In this document: positions 52,945 to 62,074 of the stretch, piece after piece
How positions within the stretch are numbered: the first letter of the stretch is position 1
Layout: every line of letters starts with the position of its first letter
Assembly (NCBI GenBank): GCA_964369915.1
Contig: CAYJGG010000004.1
Location: 1-64,000, forward strand
From: RGIG3102 sp964369915
GTDB lineage: Bacteria > Bacillota > Clostridia > Oscillospirales > Ruminococcaceae
DNA: 64,000 bases
Direction: 5' to 3'
The notes under the pieces: model-generated
Database searches by the model: none
Seen by the model: only the letters and a program-made list of their open reading frames with translations
What the model was told of the DNA's origin: nothing
Program-made: the position numbers and the translations under genes

Positions 52945-54447
52945 TTATTTATTGTTTTTTCTAAAATCACTTGGCGAACAATTTTCGTGTTTTTGAAAAA
53001 TTGCAGTAAAATAACTAGCCGAATCAAAGCCTAATTTTTTAGCTATATCAACAATATTTAATGAATCATTTAATAAAAGTTGTTTTGCATAGTTGATTTT
53101 TACATTTTTAACATATGTAGTAACGTTTTCGCCCACTTCTCTTTTAAATAATTTTGATAAATATGTTGGACTTGCATTCACATAAGCTGCAATATCATTT
53201 AACAAAATAGGCTCTTTATAATTATTCATAATGAAATCTATACTGTTTTGCACAACCGGTGAAAATTTAGTATTGCTTTCAAGATTTTTTATTTTTTCAA
53301 TTAGCAGCCGTGTTTTATCTCTAAAATCAGAAAAAACTAAAGTCTTTTCCAAATCCTCTATATTTTTATAAATATCATCTGAAATATTAAAATTCTTAGC
53401 TTCAACTTTACTAACTAGGGATATGAAAATATATTCAACTAGTTTAAAAACTTGCTTTTGTGAAAAAACTTGCTCAAAATTACAGTTATCTAAAAACATC
53501 ATTATCTTTTCACTTATCACAACATAGTTTTCAGTGGAAATATCCGTAGAAAACTCTTCATAAGGAATAGAGCGCTTAAGATTTGTTTTAGCAAAATCTG
53601 AAACATCATCCCAATATATTGAGGAATTTTTCCCAGTATAAAACTTTTTATTTAATGCAATTTTAGCCTCTGTCATAGCTTGATTAATATTATTGAAATC
53701 GCTAGGGGAACTAATCCCCACAGAACAAGGAGTAAAGCGCATTGATACTTGGCTTTTAAGCCTTGTTACGATATGTCTGTATGAATCAAGTTGCCTTTCA
53801 AGTGGAATCGCAATATACAATATATCTTTATACTCTGTACATAAAATTTTGCTATAAAGTTCTTTTAAAACTTGATAAATATCATACATGTTTTCACTAA
53901 CTGTTACAGTTGCATCATCAAAGCTTAATGCGATAACAATAACCTTTTTATTATCGTCTTCTAAAAATTCTAAAATTTCTAAAGGAGCGTTGTTAATATC
54001 TAATTTGTCTAAAAAGAAATCTCGAGTGTCACGTATTATTTTTTTTAAATCATTTGCATATAGTAAAGTTGTTGTGTCTATTTCTGATTTAACATCTAAT
54101 AAAGCTTTTAAAAAATCGGTTTTATTTGTGTTAAGTTTTACAAGATAATTTGAAACTTTTAATTCAATAGCTTTTTTTGCATAGGAAAAATCATCAAATG
54201 AGCTCATAATTATCACTTTTATATTAGGAAATTCTTGAGAAATTATTTTAGTGAGTTCGAGTCCGTCCATATCTCTCATTTTAATATCAGTAACAACAAT
54301 ATCGGGGTTTTCTTCATAGCAAATTCTAAGTGCGTCACTTCCTGAAGTGGCTTTTCCAATTAAAGAAAAACCGTTTGCGTCCCAATCTATCATCATTTCC
54401 ATACTATCTAATAAAATCTTCTCGTCATCAACTATTAAAACTTTCAT
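52945..54447 (-). CDS. YesN-type response regulator with AraC output domain
   Basis: A 500-residue response regulator. The receiver (1-120) has DDE at 7-9 and the phospho-acceptor Asp in PDIVVTDIKMRDMDG; a central region of about 270 residues of the YesN type follows; and the last 100 residues are an AraC double helix-turn-helix (VQNSIDFIMNNY, DIAAYVNASPTYLSKLFKREVG, DIAKKLGFDSASYFTAIFQKH). I used the ATG at 54447. It overlaps the kinase gene by about 20 nt. It probably activates the sulfatase operon through the direct repeat at 56366-56396. Confidence 0.9.
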   Translation of the reverse strand: MKVLIVDDEKILLDSMEMMIDWDANGFSLIGKATSGSDALRICYEENPDIVVTDIKMRDMDGLELTKIISQEFPNIKVIIMSSFDDFSYAKKAIELKVSNYLVKLNTNKTDFLKALLDVKSEIDTTTLLYANDLKKIIRDTRDFFLDKLDINNAPLEILEFLEDDNKKVIVIALSFDDATVTVSENMYDIYQVLKELYSKILCTEYKDILYIAIPLERQLDSYRHIVTRLKSQVSMRFTPCSVGISSPSDFNNINQAMTEAKIALNKKFYTGKNSSIYWDDVSDFAKTNLKRSIPYEEFSTDISTENYVVISEKIMMFLDNCNFEQVFSQKQVFKLVEYIFISLVSKVEAKNFNISDDIYKNIEDLEKTLVFSDFRDKTRLLIEKIKNLESNTKFSPVVQNSIDFIMNNYKEPILLNDIAAYVNASPTYLSKLFKREVGENVTTYVKNVKINYAKQLLLNDSLNIVDIAKKLGFDSASYFTAIFQKHENCSPSDFRKNNK

Positions 54448-56188
54448 CACTACCCCCCTTTATAATTGGTATAATTAAATTCACACATGTTCCTTTGTTA
54501 TTTTTGCTTTCAAAATACATATCAACATTTTTGTTATTATAGTAAAATTTAAGTCTTTTTGCAACATTAGGTATTCCTATACTGTCTTCATTTTGAGTAG
54601 TTATATCTGATTTTTCTATTAAATCATTAATCATTTTCAACCTTTTTTTCTCAATACCTTTTCCATTATCGATTATTTGGATATGAGCTCTATTTCCTTC
54701 ATAAGGTTTTACTTGAAGTTTAATATATAAATAATTTGGATTTTTACTATCTACACCATGAAAAACAGCATTTTCTAAAAGAGGTTGTAATGATAATCTT
54801 GGAATTAAAATATCGCTTAGAGAATCTTGACATTCTATTGAAAAATCAAACGTGTAATCGTATCTAATTTGCATTATTACAAGATAGCTACGAAGTAATT
54901 CTATCTCTTTAGATAATTTAATCATAGAAGCTGTGCTTACCATGCTCTCTTTTAAAATGCTAGTTAGGGCAGAAACAATACTGGTGTTTTCTTCGTTTCT
55001 TCCTTCTTTAACAAGCTGCGGTAAGGTTTTTAATGTATTATGTAAGAAATGTGGATTAATCTGTGTGCGTAAAAATTTAACTTCTGCTTGAGTTTTTTCT
55101 TGCTCTTTTTTTATTAGACTTTCCATCATATTATCTATTTCACTAGACATTGAATCTATAGTTTTTTCTAATATTTGAATTTCATCTATAGAATCATCAA
55201 ACTCTTCAACATTAGCATATCCACTTTTATCTATACTTTTTACTTTTTTAATTAGCTTATTAATAGGGATAATAATCGAATTTGATAAGAAGAACGCAAG
55301 AATAGATGATAAAATTAAGCAAAGAAGTACTACAATAAAAATCCCAATAAAAATTTGTTCAATTCCTACAACTAAACTTCTTTGGGGAATTGAAATTAAA
55401 AGTTTCCATGGAGTATTACTTATTTCTGATGAGATAATAATTTCATTACTATTTTGTGCATCATACTCTATGTATGAGCCCACTAATAAAGAATCACTAC
55501 TATAAATTACATATCCATCATCATTTAATATGTATGATGTGTACTCTACTGGTACAATTTCATCAAGTTTATATTTTATATATTCGCTATCAAATCCAAT
55601 TCTTAAAACACCAATTTTACCACCTGTGTAAACATTGGTGATATCACGAACAACATAAAAATTAGAGTTATTTTCTTCATTATCAAACATTTCACTACTA
55701 TCAAAAAAAGAGTTGTTTAATTTTTCATAAGTTGAAAGCAAAAACCATTCTTCTTTTAATATTTCTTCTGGATTATATCCAAAGAAAAACTCTTGTGCTC
55801 CTGAGTAAAATATATTCCCATCTAATGTGCAAACAAAAGATTTAAATTCTATTGGATAATTATTAGCCTTTTGTGGCAAGTAGTTTTCTATAGCTTGTTT
55901 TTGCGAAAGTGTTTGCGAGTTATTTTCTATAGCTTCGTAATTTGAAATCATAGTTAAAAATTCTGAATTTGAGGAAACTTCATTAGCCGTGTATCTCATA
56001 TCAGAAAAAATATACTCTAATTCATTAGAGATTAAATCTACGTTTAATATATATGAGTCTATCATTTTTTCTTTTGTGTCAGTTTGAAAAATATTATATA
56101 TTACTACAGATAAGATAAAGACTGTAAAATAACTAACGCATAGCATAGACAAAAATATTTTCTTTTTAAAATGCATATTTTTAAACAT
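54428..56188 (-). CDS. YesM-type sensor histidine kinase
   Basis: A 586-residue sensor. TM1 is near 12-32, an extracytoplasmic Cache-like domain spans about 33-275, TM2 is near 278-305, HAMP follows, then a LytS/YehU-type kinase region with the phospho-acceptor RTQINPHFLHN and an ATPase domain (QPLLENAVFHG, IIDNGKGIE, SIGIPNVAKRL). YesM/YesN systems typically sense extracellular sugar, often with a binding protein, and activate nearby transport genes. AGGGGATAC precedes the ATG. It is divergent from the sulfatase operon. Confidence 0.92.
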   Translation of the reverse strand: MFKNMHFKKKIFLSMLCVSYFTVFILSVVIYNIFQTDTKEKMIDSYILNVDLISNELEYIFSDMRYTANEVSSNSEFLTMISNYEAIENNSQTLSQKQAIENYLPQKANNYPIEFKSFVCTLDGNIFYSGAQEFFFGYNPEEILKEEWFLLSTYEKLNNSFFDSSEMFDNEENNSNFYVVRDITNVYTGGKIGVLRIGFDSEYIKYKLDEIVPVEYTSYILNDDGYVIYSSDSLLVGSYIEYDAQNSNEIIISSEISNTPWKLLISIPQRSLVVGIEQIFIGIFIVVLLCLILSSILAFFLSNSIIIPINKLIKKVKSIDKSGYANVEEFDDSIDEIQILEKTIDSMSSEIDNMMESLIKKEQEKTQAEVKFLRTQINPHFLHNTLKTLPQLVKEGRNEENTSIVSALTSILKESMVSTASMIKLSKEIELLRSYLVIMQIRYDYTFDFSIECQDSLSDILIPRLSLQPLLENAVFHGVDSKNPNYLYIKLQVKPYEGNRAHIQIIDNGKGIEKKRLKMINDLIEKSDITTQNEDSIGIPNVAKRLKFYYNNKNVDMYFESKNNKGTCVNLIIPIIKGGSDESFNS

Positions 56189-56208
56189 AGTATCCCCTAT
56201 TTATAAAA

Positions 56209-56231
56209 GTTATATTATCTTATAATATAAC
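56209..56231. repeat. Perfect inverted repeat in the divergent region
   Basis: GTTATATTAT and complement around CTT, 20 nt upstream of the YesM-type gene. It may be an operator or an mRNA hairpin in that gene's leader. Confidence 0.4.
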
Positions 56232-56365
56232 TATAATTTTTTCTTTTAACTAAACGAATTATATAAATATTGCTTTGTAATAATAAAAAAATATACATAC
56301 TAATAAATAATATTTACATAGTAAGTATAACAATTTACATAGTTTATTTCAATGAAATTTCCAAA

Positions 56366-56438
56366 ATGGCAAAATTTTATTATATCATGGCAAAATATTT
56401 ATACCCTTTTAATGGTAATTTCACAATTTAGCTATAAT
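56366..56438 (+). promoter_or_regulatory. YesN-type direct repeat and sulfatase operon promoter
   Basis: ATGGCAAAAT occurs at 56366-56375 and 56387-56396, exactly 21 bp (two helical turns) apart. It ends 14 nt before a poor -35 (TAATGG, 56410-56415), which is 17 nt from TATAAT (56433-56438). A good -10 with a weak -35 preceded by helically phased repeats is the layout of an AraC-type activated promoter. The 337-base gap otherwise holds only the inverted repeat and leaders. Confidence 0.75.
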
Positions 56439-56525
56439 TTATGTGTAAAAGGAATAAATTTTTATATCATTGTTTGATTTATTTTGTTACAATTAACATA
56501 TTAAATTTAAAGAAGGAGTTAGATA

Positions 56526-57974
56526 ATGTCGAAAAAACCTAATATACTTTGGATTTGTTCAGATCAACAGCGTCATGATTCTCTAGGTTGTTATGGAAAT
56601 TCTGTAATAGAAACACCAAATCTTGATAACCTTGCTCAAAATGGCGTAGTTTTTGAAAATTGTTATGTTCAAAACCCAGTGTGTTCACCTAGTAGGGCAA
56701 GTTTTTTAAGTGGACGCTACCCTCATTTAACAAAATGTAGGCAAAATGGACAAATAATTGACGAAAAAGAAAAACTAGTTCCAAGATTACTAGCAGACAA
56801 CGGTTATACTTGTGCTTTAGTTGGAAAACTTCATTTATCGCCAGCATCACCGACTGTTGCCCCTCAGCAAGAGGAACGCATTAATGATGGATATCATGTT
56901 TTTGAGTGGTCTCATGGACACGCACCAAAGCATCCCACTAATCAATATCACCGATGGTTAATGGAAAAAGGCGCTACATATGAAACAAAAGAACATCCAG
57001 ACTGCGCATTCATTGAAAAAGGAATGCCTGAAGAGCATCATCAAACAACTTGGTGTGTAGAAAAGACAATGAGCTTTATTGAACAATGTAAATCACAAGA
57101 TTCTCCATGGCTTTGCTCTGTGAATTTCTTTGATCCACATCCACCATTTGATCCACCAGAGGAATTTTTAAACAAATATCTTGCTAAATATGATGAAATT
57201 AGTCTTCCAAATTTTGTAGAAAATGAACTAGACAATAAACCTGAGTATCAAATGCTGCAACATTCAAAAAGCACTAGCACAAACTTAAAAAACATCAAAG
57301 AGCTTCCTGCTGATAGAATGACTGAGAAAGATCATAAACATGTAAAATCTGCTTATTATGGAATGGTTGATTTAATCGATAAACAAGTTGGAAGATTAGT
57401 AGATTATTTAAAACAAATAGGCGAATATGAAAACACTATAATAATCTATATGTCAGATCACGGCGAAATGCTTGGCGATCACGGATTATACTACAAAGGC
57501 TTAACGATGTATGAAGGGGCTGTTCATGTTCCTTTAATTGTTCATTATCCAGATAAATTAAAGGTTTCAAGATACACATCTCTTATGGAGATTATCGAGG
57601 TTGCACCTTCAATTTTAGAGGCTTGTGGCTTACCTATTTATGAGGGAATGCAAGCTGAATCTTTCTGGAGTGAACTTGTAACTGGTGAGCATTCACCTTC
57701 AAGAGATGTTTACTGCGAGTATTATAATTCACTTATCGATAATAACGGCAAAAACTATGGTACAATGTTAAGATCAGGCGATTATAAGCTGATTGTAAAT
57801 CATGGAATTGAACTTGGAGAATTATATGATTTAAGCAGCGATAAAAACGAAACTGTTAATCTTTGGGACAACAAAGATTATCAATTAATAAAACTGGATT
57901 TAATGAAAAAAATGTGTGATAAAATTGCATTCACTTCATGCGATCCACTACCAAAAAGAATATCAAACTTTTAA
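56526..57974 (+). CDS. Type I sulfatase, cytoplasmic
   Basis: A 482-residue sulfatase that hydrolyses a sulfate ester. The formylglycine motif is CSPSR (about 52-56), followed by GRYP; metal ligands include SDQQRHD near the start and DHGEMLGDHG near 315. There is no signal peptide, so desulfation should take place inside the cell after import. The Cys must be converted to formylglycine by an anaerobic radical-SAM maturase not encoded in the window. AGAAGGAG precedes the ATG. It is the first gene of the TctCBA operon. Sulfatase family numbers cannot be assigned by eye. Confidence 0.9.
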   Translation: MSKKPNILWICSDQQRHDSLGCYGNSVIETPNLDNLAQNGVVFENCYVQNPVCSPSRASFLSGRYPHLTKCRQNGQIIDEKEKLVPRLLADNGYTCALVGKLHLSPASPTVAPQQEERINDGYHVFEWSHGHAPKHPTNQYHRWLMEKGATYETKEHPDCAFIEKGMPEEHHQTTWCVEKTMSFIEQCKSQDSPWLCSVNFFDPHPPFDPPEEFLNKYLAKYDEISLPNFVENELDNKPEYQMLQHSKSTSTNLKNIKELPADRMTEKDHKHVKSAYYGMVDLIDKQVGRLVDYLKQIGEYENTIIIYMSDHGEMLGDHGLYYKGLTMYEGAVHVPLIVHYPDKLKVSRYTSLMEIIEVAPSILEACGLPIYEGMQAESFWSELVTGEHSPSRDVYCEYYNSLIDNNGKNYGTMLRSGDYKLIVNHGIELGELYDLSSDKNETVNLWDNKDYQLIKLDLMKKMCDKIAFTSCDPLPKRISNF

Positions 57975-57993
57975 TTTACGGAGGAAAAAAATC

Positions 57994-58998
57994 ATGTACA
58001 AAAAAATTATTGCTTTAATCCTTGCAAGTGCCCTTACTTTATCATTCGTTGGCTGTAGTTCAGATTCAGAAGCTGAAACTACTACAGAAGAAACAACAAC
58101 AGAAACAACAGAAACAACAGAAATTGCTTATCCAGAAAAACCAATTGAGCTTATAGTTCCTTGGAATGCAGGCGGTGTAGCTGATCTTGCTGCAAGAATT
58201 ATTGCAACAGTAGCTACTACAAACCTAGAACAACCAGTAGCAGTTGTTAACCAAGCTGGTGCAGCTGGTACACTTGCAGCTACTCAATACTTACAAGAAG
58301 ATCCAGACGGATACAAACTATTATTATTATCAACTCCAGTAATCACAATGCAACCACATGCAAGAGACGTTGCTTATACTTGGGATGATTTTGAACCAGT
58401 AATTGGTCTTCAACAAATGGAACAATTTTTAATTACAAGTACTTCAAACGAAGACATTGATACTATTGAAGAATTAGCAGAAACAGCTAAAACTCGTACA
58501 ATCTCATTTGGAACTAACGGACCTGGTGCTCCAGACCATATTTATGCAACAGCTCTTATGCAACATTTAGGTGTTGAATTCTCAATTGTTGTTTATGATG
58601 ATGCTGTAAGTATTCAAAATGCTATTTTAGGCGGACATATTGATCTTGGCGTTGGTAACATGGGTAACTTTGAAGAGCACGTAAAATCTGGCGATTTAGC
58701 TATTTTAGGAACTTTCTCTGAAAGCGATATCGAACTTGCTGATATAGGCGTAATTAAAAGCTTATCATCACAAGGTATTGAAGTTGCAGGTTCTTTAACT
58801 TACTTTATAGTTGCAAGAGCTGGCACACCAGAAGAAGTTATTAACAAAATTTATGAAACATTTAACACAAGTTTATCAGATGCAACTTTCGTTGAATTTT
58901 TAGAAACTCGCGGTTTAACAGTTACAAATAGAAATCCTGAAGAATTAGGCGCTTATATCGAAGAAGAAATTGTAAAGGTTAATGCTTACTTCGAATAG
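57994..58998 (+). CDS. tctC: TctC-family solute-binding lipoprotein
   Basis: A 334-residue extracellular binding protein of the tripartite tricarboxylate transporter (Bug family). The signal peptide ends in FVGC; a Thr/Glu-rich linker follows, then the family motif YPEKPIELIVPWNAGGVADLAARI and VNQAGAAGTLA. Such proteins bind carboxylated compounds, including citrate and sugar acids. I chose the ATG at 57994 (RBS GGAGG). It follows the sulfatase gene by 19 nt. Confidence 0.9.
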   Translation: MYKKIIALILASALTLSFVGCSSDSEAETTTEETTTETTETTEIAYPEKPIELIVPWNAGGVADLAARIIATVATTNLEQPVAVVNQAGAAGTLAATQYLQEDPDGYKLLLLSTPVITMQPHARDVAYTWDDFEPVIGLQQMEQFLITSTSNEDIDTIEELAETAKTRTISFGTNGPGAPDHIYATALMQHLGVEFSIVVYDDAVSIQNAILGGHIDLGVGNMGNFEEHVKSGDLAILGTFSESDIELADIGVIKSLSSQGIEVAGSLTYFIVARAGTPEEVINKIYETFNTSLSDATFVEFLETRGLTVTNRNPEELGAYIEEEIVKVNAYFE

Positions 58999-59022
58999 TA
59001 TTTCCATTTGAAAGGAGTCTTT

Positions 59023-59481
59023 ATGTTTAAATTTAATGCAGGAGTATCAAAAGGAATTTTATTTTTACTAATTTCTATATTTGTACTCATTATCACACCA
59101 TCTCAAGTTTCAGTTTTAGAAGGCGAAGCGATAAATTCGCGTTCGTTTCCTTATCTATTAGTTTATATAATGCTAATTAGCAGCGCTTTACTTATCATTC
59201 AAGGGCTTACTTCAAAGTCTAAAACATATTTTGAGTTCAGTGTAGAAAAAGCTAAAGAGTGGATTCCACCACTTACTGTATTTGCAATTATTTTAATATA
59301 CACTATTGTTCTTCCAATGATTGGATTTATAATAAGTTCTATAATTGCTGCAAGTTTATTACTTTTACTTGTTAAATGCAAAAAAGTTACGTACTATATA
59401 ATAAGCTATGTTTGTGTATTTGTAATATTCTGGATATTTACAGAATTTTTACTTGTTCCACTTCCATCGCTACTATTTTAA
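59023..59481 (+). CDS. tctB: TctB-family small permease subunit
   Basis: A 152-residue membrane protein with four hydrophobic segments and conserved SRSFPYLLVYIMLI near residue 40, typical of TctB. It follows tctC by 24 nt and precedes tctA by 14 nt. The start at 59023 follows AAAGGAG. Confidence 0.85.
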   Translation: MFKFNAGVSKGILFLLISIFVLIITPSQVSVLEGEAINSRSFPYLLVYIMLISSALLIIQGLTSKSKTYFEFSVEKAKEWIPPLTVFAIILIYTIVLPMIGFIISSIIAASLLLLLVKCKKVTYYIISYVCVFVIFWIFTEFLLVPLPSLLF

Positions 59482-59495
59482 GAAGGAGGAACATT

Positions 59496-61001
59496 ATGAT
59501 TTTAGATGCTATTGTTAATCTATTTACAATAGAAAACTTTGTCTATATGAACATGGGCATGTTTTTAGGAATAATCTTTGGTGCTCTTCCAGGTCTTAAC
59601 ACGCCACTTGCCGTTGTATTATTTACACCTATGACATTTGGCATGAATCCTATTGCAGCTATGATGCTATTATTAGGACTTTACTGTGGAGGAACATACG
59701 GAGGTTCAGTTACAGCAATTTTAATCAATACACCAGGTACTCCAGCCGCTACTTGCACTAGTATAGATGGATACGCTCTAGCAAAAAAAGGGTTTGCAAA
59801 AAAAGCTCTTGAAATCGCACTTTACGCTTCAACAATCGGCGGTGTAATTAGTGGTCTTATTCTACTAGTTGCATCTCCAATTATAGCAGAGGCTACATTA
59901 TGGTTTGGTCCTGCTGAGTATTTCTCAGTTGCTATGTTTGGCCTTAGTATTATCATAAGTGTTAGTGGTGAAGATATCTTTGGTGGTATTTGTGCTGGTT
60001 GCGTAGGCTTATTATTATCAACAGTTGGTATTGATACTTTTAGCGGTATGACTAGATACACTTTTGGTAGTATAAATGCTATGCAAGGCTTAGAAATGCT
60101 AGTATTGATGATTGGTATGTTCGCTGTTGCAGAAATCATGATTAAAGTTCGTGATATCTGCAAAAAGAATAAAATGTCAGTAGAAGAAAGAGCAACTAGC
60201 GTTTTTTCTGAAGTAGTTCAATCAAATGAAGGTATTTCTTTTGCAGAATTAAAACGCTGCTTTAAAATTATCGTTCGTTCAGCATTAACAGGCGTTGGTG
60301 TTGGTGCTGTTCCTGGAACAGGCGCTGCTATTGCATCATTCCTAAGCTATGATATAACAAAACGTTCAAGTGACAAGCCAGAAGAATTTGGCACAGGTAT
60401 AATTGAAGGTGTTGCAGCACCTGAATCTGCAAACAACGGTGTTACCGGTGCAGCTATGATTCCACTATTAACATTAGGTATTCCTGGAGATACAGTTACA
60501 GCTGTTTTAATGGGTGCTTTAATGATTCACGGAATGGTACCAGGTCCAAACTTATTTGATGCAAGTGGGGCTGCTGTATACGCAATTATTTTAGGGTTTA
60601 TCGTGATTCAATTCTTTATGTTAATTCAAGGTAAACTATTCTCAAAAGCATTTGCAAAACTTGCTTCAGTTTCAGATGTAATTTTAATTCCTATTATTTT
60701 ACTATTCTGTACAGCTGGTACTTTCTCTATGAGAAATAGCGAATTCGACTTAGTTGTACTAGCAATATTTGGACTAGTAGGCTATGTAATGCAAAAATTA
60801 AAAATCCCTGGACTACCTTTAATTCTAGGTATGGTTTTAGGTAAGATGGTAGAGCAAAACTTTAGACGTGCAATGGTATTATCAGTAGGAACAGTTCCTA
60901 TATTCTTTACAAGACCTATTAGTATAATATTCTTAACACTCGCTATCGGTTCAGTTATTTTAATGCTTTATAGAAACAATAAGAAAAAGGAAAAAGTATA
61001 G
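59496..61001 (+). CDS. tctA: TctA-family large permease subunit
   Basis: A 501-residue permease with about 11-12 hydrophobic segments. Family motifs are GALPGLNTPLAVVLFTP (two-fold repeated later as GAVPGTGAAIASFLSY), LCGGTYGGSVTAILINTPGTPAA-like text (here CGGTYGGSVTAILINTPG) and a PESANNGVTGA stretch. The ATG at 59496 follows AGAAGGAGG. With TctB and TctC it forms a secondary, sodium- or proton-coupled importer for a carboxylate substrate. Confidence 0.93.
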   Translation: MILDAIVNLFTIENFVYMNMGMFLGIIFGALPGLNTPLAVVLFTPMTFGMNPIAAMMLLLGLYCGGTYGGSVTAILINTPGTPAATCTSIDGYALAKKGFAKKALEIALYASTIGGVISGLILLVASPIIAEATLWFGPAEYFSVAMFGLSIIISVSGEDIFGGICAGCVGLLLSTVGIDTFSGMTRYTFGSINAMQGLEMLVLMIGMFAVAEIMIKVRDICKKNKMSVEERATSVFSEVVQSNEGISFAELKRCFKIIVRSALTGVGVGAVPGTGAAIASFLSYDITKRSSDKPEEFGTGIIEGVAAPESANNGVTGAAMIPLLTLGIPGDTVTAVLMGALMIHGMVPGPNLFDASGAAVYAIILGFIVIQFFMLIQGKLFSKAFAKLASVSDVILIPIILLFCTAGTFSMRNSEFDLVVLAIFGLVGYVMQKLKIPGLPLILGMVLGKMVEQNFRRAMVLSVGTVPIFFTRPISIIFLTLAIGSVILMLYRNNKKKEKV

Positions 61002-61012
61002 GAAGGTAGATT

Positions 61013-62017
61013 ATGAAACAAGTATTACTAAACAATCCAAAAGAGCTAAAAACAATAGATGTTGATTTAAGCAACGTGCCACCAGGATGGTTATTAGTTA
61101 AAACACTTTGCTGTGGCGTTTGTGGAACAGACGCTCATAGCTACATGGGCGAAACAATATTCGGAAAAGTTTTCCCTTTCCATATTGGTCACGAAGTTTG
61201 TGGTCATGTTGAAAAAATAGGCAACGAAAAATCAGGCTTCAATGTAGACGATTTAGTTGTAATAAATCCATTTTTTACTTGTAATTCTTGCAAATCTTGT
61301 TTTGTAGATTTAAGTAACAACTGCGAAAATAAAACAACAATTGGTCTTAAAGGTCCTGGCGGATATTCTGAATATATTTTAGTTCCAGAAACAAGCACAT
61401 ATAAAGTTCGCAAAGATATGGATGTTCATAGATTATCTTTTGCTGAGCCATTAGCAAACATCGTTTTTGCTATGGAAAGAATTGATATTGATCATTCAAA
61501 ATCAGTTTTAATTAACGGCGTTGGTGCTATTGGTCTTATGTTCTTACAATTAGTTGTTGGACAAAGCCCACTAAGTGTTACAGTTTGTGATTTTAATGAA
61601 TCAAAACTTGAAAAAGCTATGAGCCTTGGCGCTACACGTTCTATTAATCCAAAAAAAGTGCAAGATAAAAATGAATACGATATTATAATCGACTGCACAG
61701 GTAGTACCGAATGTGTAGAACAATCTATTGATAAACTTGCATTTGGTGGTCTTTTAATGAACTTTGGTGTTTGCCCATCAGGATCAAAAATTTCAATTGA
61801 CCCATTTGTTATGTATAGAAAAAATGCAACATATACATCATCTTTTGCTCTAAATAAAAGCTCAATGCAAAAAGCAGTAAATCTGCTTGAAGGAAATGTT
61901 TTTAATACTGATATATTAATCGATAGCATTGTTCCTGTATCAGAACTTGAAGTTTCACTTCTTAAAATGGCAAACGGCCAAACAAGTGGAAAAATTATTA
62001 TAGATCAAAGACTTTAA
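61013..62017 (+). CDS. Zinc-containing alcohol/polyol dehydrogenase
   Basis: A 334-residue MDR-family oxidoreductase. Catalytic zinc ligands are Cys in CGVCGTDAH and HEVCGHV; a structural zinc site is CNSCKSC...NNC; NAD binding is INGVGAIGLMFLQLV (GxGxxG). It resembles sorbitol or L-gulonate-5-type dehydrogenases, but the substrate is open. It follows tctA by 11 nt and probably oxidises the imported sugar acid. A hairpin follows its stop. Confidence 0.9.
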   Translation: MKQVLLNNPKELKTIDVDLSNVPPGWLLVKTLCCGVCGTDAHSYMGETIFGKVFPFHIGHEVCGHVEKIGNEKSGFNVDDLVVINPFFTCNSCKSCFVDLSNNCENKTTIGLKGPGGYSEYILVPETSTYKVRKDMDVHRLSFAEPLANIVFAMERIDIDHSKSVLINGVGAIGLMFLQLVVGQSPLSVTVCDFNESKLEKAMSLGATRSINPKKVQDKNEYDIIIDCTGSTECVEQSIDKLAFGGLLMNFGVCPSGSKISIDPFVMYRKNATYTSSFALNKSSMQKAVNLLEGNVFNTDILIDSIVPVSELEVSLLKMANGQTSGKIIIDQRL

Positions 62018-62022
62018 AAATT

Positions 62023-62052
62023 AAAGGGACGCATTATTTTGCGTTCCCTTTT
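62023..62052 (+). terminator. Partial terminator within the operon
   Basis: AAAGGGA-CGCA pairs with TGCG-T-TCCCTTT (one bulge), followed by TTTTA. It lies between the dehydrogenase and aldolase genes, so it may reduce expression of the last genes rather than end the transcript. Confidence 0.55.
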
Positions 62053-62074
62053 ATGATAAAATTAGGAGGAATTT

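Noticed and set aside
59822..60163. 113-codon open frame antisense to tctA
   Set aside because: It falls within the conserved TctA coding sequence and has no independent support.
61492..61929. 145-codon open frame antisense to the zinc dehydrogenase gene
   Set aside because: Shadow of a gene with clear zinc and NAD motifs; no start signal of its own.
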